Shown in pieces: positions 35,324 to 44,156 of a stretch of 64,000 nucleotides of DNA (positions are counted from its first letter, which is position 1; each line of letters opens with the position of its first letter). The DNA is taken from positions 124,001 through 188,000 of the forward strand of contig CANMBS010000007.1 of the NCBI GenBank assembly GCA_947496145.1. Reading direction: 5' to 3'. The notes under the pieces are model-generated. The model did no database searches. It was not told the origin of the DNA and was given only the letters and a program-made list of their open reading frames with translations. This DNA comes from an uncultured Pseudovibrio sp. Its GTDB lineage: Bacteria; Pseudomonadota; Alphaproteobacteria; Rhizobiales; Stappiaceae. A program made the translations under genes and the position numbers.

Positions 35324-36472
35324 ATGATTGACGAAGACCTGAAAGGTGAACTTGAGCTCTTTCGCGATAACGTAAAGCGGTTCATTGAAGCAGAGATTCT
35401 CCCCCACTACGACAACTGGGAGAAAGCAGATATCTTCCCGCGCGACATCTGGAACAAGATGGGCGAACAAGGTCTCCTCTCCGTGGACACCCCTGAAGAA
35501 TATGGTGGATTCGAAACGAACTTCCTGTTCTCCATGGTTGTCATCGAAGAATTTACCCGCGCAAACTGCTCCGGCCTCGGCGTCTCCCTGAGCGTCCACT
35601 CAGACATCGTCGCCCCTTACATCCTGAACCACGGTTCAGAAGAGCAAAAACAAAAATACCTGCCCAAAATGGTCACTGGCGAATGCGTCGGCGCAATCGC
35701 AATGACAGAACCAGCAGCCGGCTCCGACCTTCAGGGCATCCGCACAATTGCGCGTAAAGACGGCGACGATTACATCATTAATGGCAGTAAGATCTTCATC
35801 ACCAATGGCCAGCATGCTGATGTTGTTATTGTTGTTGCCCGCACCAATCTTGATGTCTCCGGTTCCAAGGGCACCAGCCTGTTCCTCGTAGATGCAGACA
35901 ACCCGGGCTTCAAGCGAGGCCAGAATCTGGACAAGATCGGATTGCATTCCTCAGACACATCAGAACTGTTCTTCGAAGACCTGCGCGTCCCGGCCAGCGC
36001 CTGCCTCGGCACTCTGGACACCGGCTTCCACATCATGATGAACGAACTGCCCCGCGAACGCCTGACCCTCGCCGTCGGCGCTGTTGCAAGCGCAGAAGGC
36101 GTACTGCAAATGACAGCAGACTACGTCAAAGACCGTCAGGCTTTTGGTCGTCCCATCGCAACTCTTCAGAATACCCGCTTCAAAATGGCAGAAATGGCAA
36201 CAGATATCCGCGTGCATCGCGCATTTATTGACGAATGCTGTCGTTTGTTCATGGAAGGCAAACTGGATAACACCACCGTTAGCATGGCAAAACTCGGTAG
36301 CTCAGAAATGCAGGGCCGCGTCGTCGATGGCTGCCTCCAGCTTCACGGCGGTTATGGTTACATGAGAGAATATGGTGTATCCCGCGCATTTGTAGACGCG
36401 CGCGTTCAACGCATCTATGGCGGCACATCAGAAATCATGAAAGAACTGATCAGTCGGGAAGTTTTAGCTTAA
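35324..36472 (+). CDS. Acyl-CoA dehydrogenase
   Basis: FAD-dependent acyl-CoA dehydrogenase of 382 residues. Family motifs include ECVGAIAMTEPAAGSDLQGI, DYIINGSKIFITNG, the C-terminal LHGGYGYMREYGVSRAFVDARV and IYGGTSEIMKELI. ATG at 35324 is chosen over the ATG two codons earlier because AAAGGG then lies 6 bp away. A lone gene with its own terminator; chain-length specificity not assignable. Confidence 0.93.
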   Translation: MIDEDLKGELELFRDNVKRFIEAEILPHYDNWEKADIFPRDIWNKMGEQGLLSVDTPEEYGGFETNFLFSMVVIEEFTRANCSGLGVSLSVHSDIVAPYILNHGSEEQKQKYLPKMVTGECVGAIAMTEPAAGSDLQGIRTIARKDGDDYIINGSKIFITNGQHADVVIVVARTNLDVSGSKGTSLFLVDADNPGFKRGQNLDKIGLHSSDTSELFFEDLRVPASACLGTLDTGFHIMMNELPRERLTLAVGAVASAEGVLQMTADYVKDRQAFGRPIATLQNTRFKMAEMATDIRVHRAFIDECCRLFMEGKLDNTTVSMAKLGSSEMQGRVVDGCLQLHGGYGYMREYGVSRAFVDARVQRIYGGTSEIMKELISREVLA

Positions 36473-36485
36473 GCACAAACATCAG

Positions 36486-36509
36486 GGGGAGACCCAGTTC
36501 TCCCCTTTT
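36486..36509 (+). terminator. Terminator after the acyl-CoA dehydrogenase
   Basis: GGGGAGA pairs with TCTCCCC and is followed by TTTT on the plus strand, 14 bp past the stop codon. Confidence 0.75.
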
Positions 36510-36516
36510 CATTTGA

Positions 36517-37149
36517 TTAACGCCCGTTATTACGAACCATACGCAGTTCATCAAATGCCATACCGCCATCTTCAGAGGACCAGAGGTGCTCCCCTTCAGC
36601 TGCCAGAATAAGATTAAGCCTCGGCTCATAAAAATATTTGGTCACCATTTGGTCACCACTTACAGAAACCGTCTCACGGGTAACTTCAACAGTATTAAAA
36701 TTGCATTCCCCAACTGTTATGGCAGCAGGGCCACCGACTGAGAATTTATAGGGAACATCTTTCCGCACAAGAACCTGATCTTCAAATACATTCACTGAAG
36801 CATGCCAGACTTTGCCAGTCTCAAGCGGAAACAGTTCATCAAACGGTTTATGAGGAATGTATGAGCGTGTGATACCGTTGTTTCGTTCATAAGAGAGGAA
36901 AAGACCACGTTCATGAACATGAAACTGGTTCCGCTTTACGCTAAAGTGATCGTTCAGATAAAGCTCTGTAATTTTCAGATCCTTATCCAGCCGTACAAAT
37001 AAACGTGCGGATTTACTGTTATTGATCAGCACCACACCAGTTTTCATCGTTTCTACATCAGGACAGACATCCGCTAATGCAGAACTATTCAAAACAATGA
37101 GCCCGATAACACCAGCAATTAGTTTATTAATGACTTTGGATCTCTTCAT
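36517..37149 (-). CDS. Secreted protein of unknown function
   Basis: Unrecognised 210-residue protein with a clear signal peptide (LIAGVIGLIVLNSSALA, cleavage before DVCPD). The mature part is rich in beta-strand-type alternation (LFVRLDKDLKITELYLNDHFSV) with a few cysteines. It shares strand with the downstream protease gene but is 130 bp away, so an operon is uncertain. Confidence 0.75.
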   Translation of the reverse strand: MKRSKVINKLIAGVIGLIVLNSSALADVCPDVETMKTGVVLINNSKSARLFVRLDKDLKITELYLNDHFSVKRNQFHVHERGLFLSYERNNGITRSYIPHKPFDELFPLETGKVWHASVNVFEDQVLVRKDVPYKFSVGGPAAITVGECNFNTVEVTRETVSVSGDQMVTKYFYEPRLNLILAAEGEHLWSSEDGGMAFDELRMVRNNGR

Positions 37150-37279
37150 GGATCTAGCAGTTTGTTTTTATTTGATTGATGTCCTTCTATCAGCTTCCTT
37201 TACAAGATAGAATTGATAATCAAGAATATGCTCTACCCTTTTTGGACTATGTAAATTACCGTAAGCGATAAGTTGATAG

Positions 37280-38155
37280 CTAACATAGTTCCAAAAGCTC
37301 CGCGAGCTTCCGTGCTTCGCGACTTCCCTTCTCAGCAAACAGTTTCACATTCTCCAAAATTGCACTGATCCGAATACCACGATTGGCAATCCACTTGTTG
37401 CGATGGGAAGGGTGCGGAATGCTGCGGTGATGCAATGCAACAGGCAACCATTGATCGTTAAGCACGGGCGCACCAGATGATCCGGGCAAGGTATCGCTGG
37501 AATAAGTAATGAAATGATCGTGAGTGCTTATAATATTACTGTTGCGAAGCGAGAGACTTTTCAACCCGCCATTAGGATGGTGAATAATTGAAACCGACTC
37601 CCCTTTCACCGCCTTACCTGATTGAGGCAATAACTTCAGGTATCCATAGTCAGCAAGAGCTGCCTGTTCCTTGTTCCCTGCTTCGACAGAAACAAAACTG
37701 AAATCTAACTTATTGCTCGGGCTTGTAAAAAACAACTCATCCGTGGCTGCGAACTCGACAGACTTCCCAAGTGAGAAATCCTCTTCCATCTGATAATGAA
37801 AGACTGCTGTCGCTAAACTTGCAGACTTTTTTGAGCGGATCACATGGTTATTGGTGAGCAATAGATTCGGCCCGACCAGAAACCCAGACCCGGCTCCCAT
37901 GGGAATGCCAGCGGCATGATGCGTCTTCACCTTGCAAACGGCTCTGGCAGCCTTCACACCACGGCTCAAGTAATTGATTGGGAAGATATCAGAGACACCC
38001 ATAATCCGTTCAAAGGCCGTGTCATCACCTTCTGGAATCAAGCTTCTGCGCACATGCAAACGTTTCGGATCATCCCAGGAATCGTCATAGATATCTCTTA
38101 GGGTTCGATCTCCATCATCAAAGTAATCACGACTATCATCCCGCGATTTCGCCAT
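37280..38155 (-). CDS. Trypsin-like serine protease without signal peptide
   Basis: The 291-residue protein has a trypsin/V8-type domain. The catalytic histidine lies in GSGFLVGPNLLLTNNHVI, the aspartate probably in KLDFSFVSVE, and the serine in LPGSSGAPVLNDQW. The first 70 residues are charged and aspartate-rich with no signal peptide or anchor, so the enzyme is probably cytoplasmic, unlike most trypsin-like proteases. Similar proteases occur as effector modules in bacterial conflict and signalling systems. It is divergent from the RHH-PspA-flotillin operon. Confidence 0.85.
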   Translation of the reverse strand: MAKSRDDSRDYFDDGDRTLRDIYDDSWDDPKRLHVRRSLIPEGDDTAFERIMGVSDIFPINYLSRGVKAARAVCKVKTHHAAGIPMGAGSGFLVGPNLLLTNNHVIRSKKSASLATAVFHYQMEEDFSLGKSVEFAATDELFFTSPSNKLDFSFVSVEAGNKEQAALADYGYLKLLPQSGKAVKGESVSIIHHPNGGLKSLSLRNSNIISTHDHFITYSSDTLPGSSGAPVLNDQWLPVALHHRSIPHPSHRNKWIANRGIRISAILENVKLFAEKGSREARKLAELLELC

Positions 38156-38367
38156 CTTCCACCCTCACAGTTCAGGACTACCTTCTAACAGGAAGACCAC
38201 GCGCAGCTACGCCTGTGAAAGCGGGCTGTTACATAAGCAATTCCCAGAGAAGCAATCAACAGGCCGAACCATTCCATCCTGCTCCAACGAAATAATTTTT
38301 AGCGAACACTTGAACAATCATAAATTCAGATTACATTAGAAGCACAATTGTATTACAAAGGTGCAAC

Positions 38368-38844
38368 ATGCCCTCCAGATCTATATCTCTCAGCGTGCGC
38401 TTGACGCAAGAGGAGTCAGAACGTCTGGCACGATTGAACCTGCCAGAGGCCAAAACGCCAAGCGACAAAATCAGGGCGCTCATAGCAGCGCCAGAAAACA
38501 GTTTTGCCTCTTTAGGCGATGGCACACATACATTTGCAGCTCGGAAACTGGTCAAACCTGCCAGCGATATGCTGGACCAGTGCGAAGACCATTCTGATAT
38601 TCTGCGCCTGCTTGCAGATCGCTTGCCACTCCTTTTGGGAGAACTGGCAAGCAAGACAACGAGCAAGGAGTTGAAGTCAGCAGAGGCTGCTATAACAGAA
38701 GACTTTTTTGAACTTGTTGAACTGGTTTTGCAGGCTGGTTTGCGTCGTAATCCACGCTTGCAAAATCCTGAACTTTTTAAAGAGCTGGTCGACGATATGC
38801 GAAGCTCTACCGAGCTTTTACGTGGCCGTTTAAACTCAAAGTAG
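38368..38844 (+). CDS. RHH-like N-terminal protein, first gene of the PspA-flotillin operon
   Basis: Unrecognised 158-residue protein. The first 40 residues (SISLSVRLTQEESERLARL, then TPSDKIRALIAA) look like a ribbon-helix-helix DNA-binding module. The rest is helical with LLADRLPLLLGELASK and FFELVELVLQAGLRR. The ATG follows AAAGGTG. It is 67 bp upstream of the PspA gene on the same strand. It could be a regulator of the operon or a partner of PspA. Confidence 0.72.
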   Translation: MPSRSISLSVRLTQEESERLARLNLPEAKTPSDKIRALIAAPENSFASLGDGTHTFAARKLVKPASDMLDQCEDHSDILRLLADRLPLLLGELASKTTSKELKSAEAAITEDFFELVELVLQAGLRRNPRLQNPELFKELVDDMRSSTELLRGRLNSK

Positions 38845-38911
38845 AACGTGTCTCTCCGATAAGTATCAGTTGGTCTCGGAGAAACCTGTACCTTTTGAAA
38901 TGGAGGAATTT

Positions 38912-39598
38912 ATGAGTGAATCTCTTTTGTCTCGTGTTGGTCGTCTGGTTTCGGGAACCGCGAACACAATTGTAGACGCAGTCGAAAATGCCGCGCCAGA
39001 TTTGGTAATGAAGCAAGCAATTCGCGAACTCGACAACGCCGTTTCAGATGTGCGTGATGCACTTGGAAAGCTTGCGGTAAAAAAGCACTTAGCAAGCCAG
39101 CGTCTGGCAGAAACCAATAAGGCACACGAAGAACTCTCTGCAAAAATCGCAATCGCCCTCCGTGCTGGCGAAAAGGACTTAGCCCGTACAGCTGTTGCCC
39201 GTCAGATGGATCTGGAAGCACAAGTTCCCGTATTGGAAAAGACTATCGCAGATGCTGGTGATGAAGAACAGGAGCTGAACAACTCAATCCTTGCGCTTCA
39301 AGGCCGTAAACGTGAGATGTCAGAGCAATTAGATGCTTACATTGAGCAAAAAAATAGCGCAAAGTTACAAGGCGTGATCCCAGAGAGTGGCACTGACCAG
39401 AAGCTCAACGTAGCAGTAGACAATGCAAAGTCAGCATTTGAACGTGCGATGAAGTCTGCAACAGGCATTTCAGGTACGGCCAGTGCTGGCTCAATGGCAG
39501 AAGACTCAAAGCTTGCAAAACTGGACCAGATGGCCCGCGACCACCGTATTGAGGAACGCCTCGCAGCACTGGAAACTGAACTGGAAAAATCCGAATAA
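38912..39598 (+). CDS. PspA/IM30-family membrane-stress protein
   Basis: The 228-residue protein is almost entirely coiled coil, as expected for the PspA/Vipp1 family that binds and stabilises stressed membranes. Family landmarks are RVGRLVSGTANTIVDAVENAAPDLVMKQAIREL and long heptad regions through about residue 150. ATG at 38912 follows GGAGG. The neighbouring YqiJ-like protein and flotillin suggest a membrane-organising unit rather than the pspF-pspABC system. Confidence 0.88.
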   Translation: MSESLLSRVGRLVSGTANTIVDAVENAAPDLVMKQAIRELDNAVSDVRDALGKLAVKKHLASQRLAETNKAHEELSAKIAIALRAGEKDLARTAVARQMDLEAQVPVLEKTIADAGDEEQELNNSILALQGRKREMSEQLDAYIEQKNSAKLQGVIPESGTDQKLNVAVDNAKSAFERAMKSATGISGTASAGSMAEDSKLAKLDQMARDHRIEERLAALETELEKSE

Positions 39599-39627
39599 CA
39601 AACGAACTTTTCATTGAGGGGAATGAA

Positions 39628-40329
39628 TTGGCAGAAATACTTTTTACTGGAGAAACCTATCTTTTCACGCTCGCCATCTTTGTGATGCTGGCTCTGGCTC
39701 TGCTCGAAGTCATCAGCATGGTATTTGGACTGTCCCTTTCTGGTCTGGTTGATGATGCACTCCCCGATTTGGAGGTAGACGCTGACATCGATATGGATAC
39801 CGACATCTCAGTGGATGCCGCAGGACTGGGACCCGTTGAGGGCTTTCTGGCATGGCTGGCAGTGGGCAAGGTTCCGTTTATCGTTCTGCTGATCATTCTG
39901 CTCACCAGCTTCGGCATTGTGGGTATACTGGTTCAATACACAGCCAACTCCATCATGGGCACCCCTTCGCCCTTCTGGATGGCTCTCATCCCAACAGTGA
40001 TTGTAAGCTTCTGGTTCACTGCCAAAACAGGCCATGCCATCGGGCGTGTCATGCCCAAAGAAGAGACAGACGCTCGTTCACGCGATGCGTTGGTTGGCGA
40101 AGTTGCAGTGCTGACACTTGGCAATGCGACCAGGCAGATGCAAGCTGAAGCGCGCGTCACAGATAGCTTCGGTACTCGCCATTATGTGCAGATCATTCCG
40201 GACCAACCAGACACAACTTTAAAGCAGGGAGACGAAGTCTTGCTTGTCAGCTTAAAAGGCTCCCTTTTCACAGCAATTCCTAACCCACACGCAAATTTAT
40301 CACCTCGCCAGGACACACTCGCAAATTAA
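39628..40329 (+). CDS. YqiJ-like membrane protein with OB-fold C-terminus (NfeD-related)
   Basis: The 233-residue protein has an N-terminal span, an aspartate-rich segment (LPDLEVDADIDMDTDISVD), two further spans, and a C-terminal beta-rich region resembling the NfeD/YqiJ OB fold. Start is TTG at 39628 with GAGGGG upstream; no in-frame ATG fits. YqiJ/NfeD proteins partner flotillins, and the flotillin gene follows by 20 bp. Confidence 0.85.
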   Translation: MAEILFTGETYLFTLAIFVMLALALLEVISMVFGLSLSGLVDDALPDLEVDADIDMDTDISVDAAGLGPVEGFLAWLAVGKVPFIVLLIILLTSFGIVGILVQYTANSIMGTPSPFWMALIPTVIVSFWFTAKTGHAIGRVMPKEETDARSRDALVGEVAVLTLGNATRQMQAEARVTDSFGTRHYVQIIPDQPDTTLKQGDEVLLVSLKGSLFTAIPNPHANLSPRQDTLAN

Positions 40330-40349
40330 TTACTCGTTTCGAGGTACGT

Positions 40350-42086
40350 ATGTTTACAGAAAATCAGAATGCAATCATAGAAACATCTTCCGGGCTGACT
40401 GACCTGCTTATTCTGGCAGCGGTCATCCTCATCGCAATTCTCGCAATCGGCATTGTCTTCTCCCGCCTTTACACCCGCTCGTCAAAGGAAGTTGCCTTTG
40501 TACGGACAGGTTTTAGCGGCCAGAAAGTCATCATGAACGGCGGTGCAATCGTTCTGCCTGTTCTCCATGACATCATCAAGGTCAACATGAATACCTTGCG
40601 TCTGGAGGTCCGCCGTGCTGACGAAGCAGCCCTCATCACCCGCGACCGCATGCGCGTCGACGTGGTAGCCGAGTTCTACCTGCGTGTGCAGCCAACCATC
40701 GAATCCATCGCCAACGCTGCACAAACCCTTGGTGTACGAACAATGCACCCGGAAGACCTGAAGCATCTCATCGAAGGTAAGTTCGTTGATGCCCTGCGTG
40801 CTGTAGCTGCTGAAATGGCAATGGAAGAACTCCACGAGCAGCGCGTCTCCTTCGTACAGAAGGTACAGGCAGCAGTTTCTGAAGACCTGCTGAAAAACGG
40901 TCTTGAGTTGGAATCCGTGTCCCTGACAGGTCTCGACCAGACCCGTATGGAATACTTCAACCCGAACAACGCCTTCGATGCGGAAGGTCTGACCAAACTC
41001 ACGCAGGAAATCGAAGAGCGTCGCAGAAAGCGCAACGACATTGAGCAGGACACCGAAGTTCAGATCCAGCGCAAGAATCTGGATGCAGAACAGCAAAAAC
41101 TCGACATCTCTCGCGAGGAAGAGTACGCCCGTCTGGAACAGCAACGCGATCTTGAAATCCGCCGCGCCAAACAGCAGGCTCTGATTGCCACTGAACAGGC
41201 AGAACGCCGCCGGGATGCAGAACAGGCTGAAATCACATCCAATCTGGAGATTAAGCAGGCGTCCATTGCCTCCGAGCGTCAGGTCAAAGAGCAGGAAATC
41301 CTCAAGGATCGCGCGCTGGAAGAAACCCGCATTGAAAAGGAAAAGGTCATTGAACTGACCCAGCAGGACCGTTCAATCGCGGTCTCTGAGAAGTCCAAGG
41401 CTCTCTCAACAGCCGACGCTGCTGCAAACGAAGCCCGTGCCATTGCCATTAAGGCAGAAGAGCAAGTCGTCACCGCTCGTGAAATCGAAGTAGCAGAACG
41501 CCAGAAGCAGGTTGATCTCGTTCTGGCAGCTCAGGATGCGGAACGCTCTGCAATCTCCGTAACCGTCGCAGCAGAAGCTGAAAAACAAGCTGCGGAAGAC
41601 AGTGCAGAAGCCCTTCGCCTCACGGCAAGCGGTAATGCGGACCAGATCCGTATCGCAGCAAACGCGGAAGCAGACGCAGTCACCACCCGTGCAGAAGCGG
41701 ACAAACTCCGCCTGGCAGTAGAAGCAGAAGGTAAGCGCATCCTCAACGAAGCAGCGAACCTGCTGTCTCCTGAGCAGATCCAGATGCAGGTCAAACTGGC
41801 ACTGATCGAAGCTCTGCCGCAGGTCATCGGCGCAAGCGTGAAGCCAATGGAGAACATCGACGAGATCAAGATCCTTCAGGTCGATGGCCTGAACGGTGCA
41901 GCTCCGGTTGCAAATGGAGCAGCAGCAGAAGGCTCTTCCGCAGGTCTTTCCGATCAGCTGGTTAACTCAGCTCTGAGATACCGCTCTCAGGCCCCACTGG
42001 TCGACAGCCTCCTCGGAGAACTGGGCATCTCCGGCGCAACGCCAAACGAGATTGCCAAGTCAGTCGCAACCGAAGAAAAAGCCTGA
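40350..42086 (+). CDS. Flotillin-family protein (YqiK-like)
   Basis: Membrane-anchored SPFH-domain protein of 578 residues that scaffolds membrane microdomains. It has an N-terminal span (about 17-38), the SPFH domain with FVRTGFSGQKVIMNGGAIVLPVLHDI and RVDVVAEFYLRVQPT, then a long alanine- and glutamate-rich coiled coil (about 200-480) and a C-terminal tail. It ends an operon with the RHH-like, PspA and YqiJ-like genes and is followed by a strong terminator. Confidence 0.93.
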   Translation: MFTENQNAIIETSSGLTDLLILAAVILIAILAIGIVFSRLYTRSSKEVAFVRTGFSGQKVIMNGGAIVLPVLHDIIKVNMNTLRLEVRRADEAALITRDRMRVDVVAEFYLRVQPTIESIANAAQTLGVRTMHPEDLKHLIEGKFVDALRAVAAEMAMEELHEQRVSFVQKVQAAVSEDLLKNGLELESVSLTGLDQTRMEYFNPNNAFDAEGLTKLTQEIEERRRKRNDIEQDTEVQIQRKNLDAEQQKLDISREEEYARLEQQRDLEIRRAKQQALIATEQAERRRDAEQAEITSNLEIKQASIASERQVKEQEILKDRALEETRIEKEKVIELTQQDRSIAVSEKSKALSTADAAANEARAIAIKAEEQVVTAREIEVAERQKQVDLVLAAQDAERSAISVTVAAEAEKQAAEDSAEALRLTASGNADQIRIAANAEADAVTTRAEADKLRLAVEAEGKRILNEAANLLSPEQIQMQVKLALIEALPQVIGASVKPMENIDEIKILQVDGLNGAAPVANGAAAEGSSAGLSDQLVNSALRYRSQAPLVDSLLGELGISGATPNEIAKSVATEEKA

Positions 42087-42098
42087 TCACAATAAGAT

Positions 42099-42124
42099 GA
42101 GCCCCGCTAATGAGCGGGGCTTAT
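42099..42124 (+). terminator. Terminator after the flotillin gene
   Basis: GCCCCGC pairs with GCGGGGC around a TAATGA loop, followed by TTATT, 14 bp past the stop codon. Confidence 0.85.
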
Positions 42125-42211
42125 TACTTGAAACAAGAAAACGATTAATCAAAATTAAGCAAATAGCAGCATCTATTTGTTCAAAAGATTCTATTTTTCA
42201 AGAGTATAATT

Positions 42212-42805
42212 ATGCGTGATATTGTTAATGGTAGCCCTCTTTACGCGGATTGGTATTTTACAGAAGGCGACAAACAAGTTGGGCCAGTTTCGTTTGCTGA
42301 TTTGGAAAGCAAATACCGATCCGGTTATTTGCTTAGAAATACATTAGTTTGGACAGCAAGCTTCGGTGAGGACTGGAAGGAGTTGGGAACCTTCATTGTT
42401 GATGATCCTATAGAGGATCGCCCACCTGCGACACCATTAGAGGAGCCTCCTAACTTTTGGTTTTATGCTCTGATACTTTCTCCGATCCCACTCATACTTC
42501 CCGAACTTCTATTATGGTACATTTTCCCTACGGTAAATTATCTTGATGTCTTTATATCTCTGTTGTTTATTGCTCTGCTAGGTGTCATGTGCGCACTCGA
42601 TATGCAAGCATTACGTGATAGTAGACGCAAGGATATTGCTCAGCGCTTAGATTTTTGGATGATTTTTCTAGTCCCGTTATATATATATTTAAGAGCACGC
42701 TGGGTAACAGGAAAGGGCTTAATTCCACTTACTATATGGTTAATTACGCTGTTTTTGAATTATTATATTATCGAGATAGCTTATTCATATATATACTTAA
42801 CTTAA
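42212..42805 (+). CDS. GYF-domain membrane protein
   Basis: The 197-residue protein has an N-terminal GYF_2-like domain (DWYFTEGDKQVGPVSFADLESKYRSG, split here as WYF and GPVSFADL motifs) followed by four or so hydrophobic spans. Such proteins are common but of unknown function. The gene and its flanks are clearly richer in A and T than their neighbours, a sign of separate origin. It is bounded by terminators on both sides. Confidence 0.8.
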   Translation: MRDIVNGSPLYADWYFTEGDKQVGPVSFADLESKYRSGYLLRNTLVWTASFGEDWKELGTFIVDDPIEDRPPATPLEEPPNFWFYALILSPIPLILPELLLWYIFPTVNYLDVFISLLFIALLGVMCALDMQALRDSRRKDIAQRLDFWMIFLVPLYIYLRARWVTGKGLIPLTIWLITLFLNYYIIEIAYSYIYLT

Positions 42806-42881
42806 TCCGCATAATTGTTTAGCGACCGACCTGCGCTGCGCTGAAATCTCGCGCTCCAAAGAAAAGCCTAACCACAACAAC

Positions 42882-42910
42882 AAAAGCCCCGCCATTGAGC
42901 GGGGCTTTTT
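42882..42910. terminator. Bidirectional terminator between GYF gene and the atu operon
   Basis: AAAAGCCCCGC pairs with GCGGGGCTTTTT around CATTGA, with T runs on both strands. It serves the convergent GYF and acyl-CoA dehydrogenase genes. Confidence 0.88.
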
Positions 42911-42929
42911 CATTGCAGCAAAACTGCTC

Positions 42930-44099
42930 TTAGATACCCATCTGCCGGCTGGCCAGATCCTTCATAATCTCGGAGGAACCGCCACCAATCGTCATCACCT
43001 TGGTCTCACGATAAATGCGCTCAACCTTGGTTCCGCGCATGTAACCTGCACCACCGAGGATTTGCAGGCACTCATTGGCCACATATTCCAGCGTGCTCGT
43101 TGCAAGGTTCTTCGCCATGCAGATCTCGGTGATCGGGCTTTCTCCCAACTGCAACCGCTGCGCCAGCTCTTCCAGCACCGCCCGAACAGCCTGCATCTTC
43201 ATCGCCATATCGACGAACTTGTGCCGGATAACCTGACGGTGAATGAGCGGCTTGCCAAACGTCTCACGCTGCTGCGCCCAGTCCAGCGCTTCCTCAAACA
43301 CACCGAGCATATGACCGTAGCAGGCGCAGGCAAGGAACAGGCGCTCATTGTTGAAGTTCATCATAATGCCCATGAACCCGGCGTTCTCACCACCAATCAG
43401 GTTCTCCACTGGCACCTTCACATTGTCAAAATGCAGCGTCGCAGTGTCAGAGGCCCACCACCCCATCTTGTTGAGTGGCGTCTGAGTGAAGCCCTCCATA
43501 CCCTTCTCAACCAGCATCAGCGATATACCACCCATACCGCTGTCACCGGTCCGCACCGCCACGGTGTAATAATCAGCGCGCATGCCGGACGTAATAAAGG
43601 TCTTCTCCCCGTTCAGCACATAATGCCCGTTCTCACGATGAGCCGCAGTCTTCAGGTTCTGCACGTCAGACCCGCCGCCCGGCTCAGTAATCGCCAGAGC
43701 AGAAATCTTCTCACCAGCCAGCACAGAAGGAATCACACGCGCCTTCAGTTCATCAGACCCAAGATGCACAATCGGAGGGGTACCGATAGTGTGGCTCATC
43801 AAGCCCGCACTTATACCACCGCTGCAAGCACGGCCCAGTTCAACGGAAGCCAGATAAGACATTCCATAATCAACGCCGGTCCCACCATATTCTTCGGGGA
43901 ACATGATACCCAGCAACCCGACATCCGCTGCCTTTTTGTAAAGCTCACGCGGAAACTCATTGGCCTCATCCCATTGAGAAGCGTAAGGCGAAATCTCCCT
44001 GGCAATGAAGCAGGTAAGCACCTCGCGAAACGCCTCATGCTCCTCGGTAAACATGGTGGACTTACGCTTCAATCCGAAGTCAGGAAGATTCACATTCAT
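42930..44099 (-). CDS. Acyl-CoA dehydrogenase (last gene of atu-like operon)
   Basis: FAD-dependent dehydrogenase of 389 residues with ALAITEPGGGSDVQNLKT, HYVLNGEKTFITSGM, LGGAGYMRGTKVERIYRE and IGGGSSEIMKD. ATG at 44099 follows GGAGGAGAG. It is one of two dehydrogenases in the cluster. In Pseudomonas the single AtuD is a citronellyl-CoA dehydrogenase; which of the two here plays that role is not clear. Confidence 0.92.
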   Translation of the reverse strand: MNVNLPDFGLKRKSTMFTEEHEAFREVLTCFIAREISPYASQWDEANEFPRELYKKAADVGLLGIMFPEEYGGTGVDYGMSYLASVELGRACSGGISAGLMSHTIGTPPIVHLGSDELKARVIPSVLAGEKISALAITEPGGGSDVQNLKTAAHRENGHYVLNGEKTFITSGMRADYYTVAVRTGDSGMGGISLMLVEKGMEGFTQTPLNKMGWWASDTATLHFDNVKVPVENLIGGENAGFMGIMMNFNNERLFLACACYGHMLGVFEEALDWAQQRETFGKPLIHRQVIRHKFVDMAMKMQAVRAVLEELAQRLQLGESPITEICMAKNLATSTLEYVANECLQILGGAGYMRGTKVERIYRETKVMTIGGGSSEIMKDLASRQMGI

Positions 44100-44156
44100 C
44101 AAACTCTCCTCCGCAAAATCTGCGGGTCATTCATGTATTCTCAGAGATCAACTCAA

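Noticed and set aside
38426-38443. TGGCAC motif suggesting a sigma-54 promoter for the PspA operon
   Set aside because: It lies inside the first gene and lacks the TTGC element at the required spacing.
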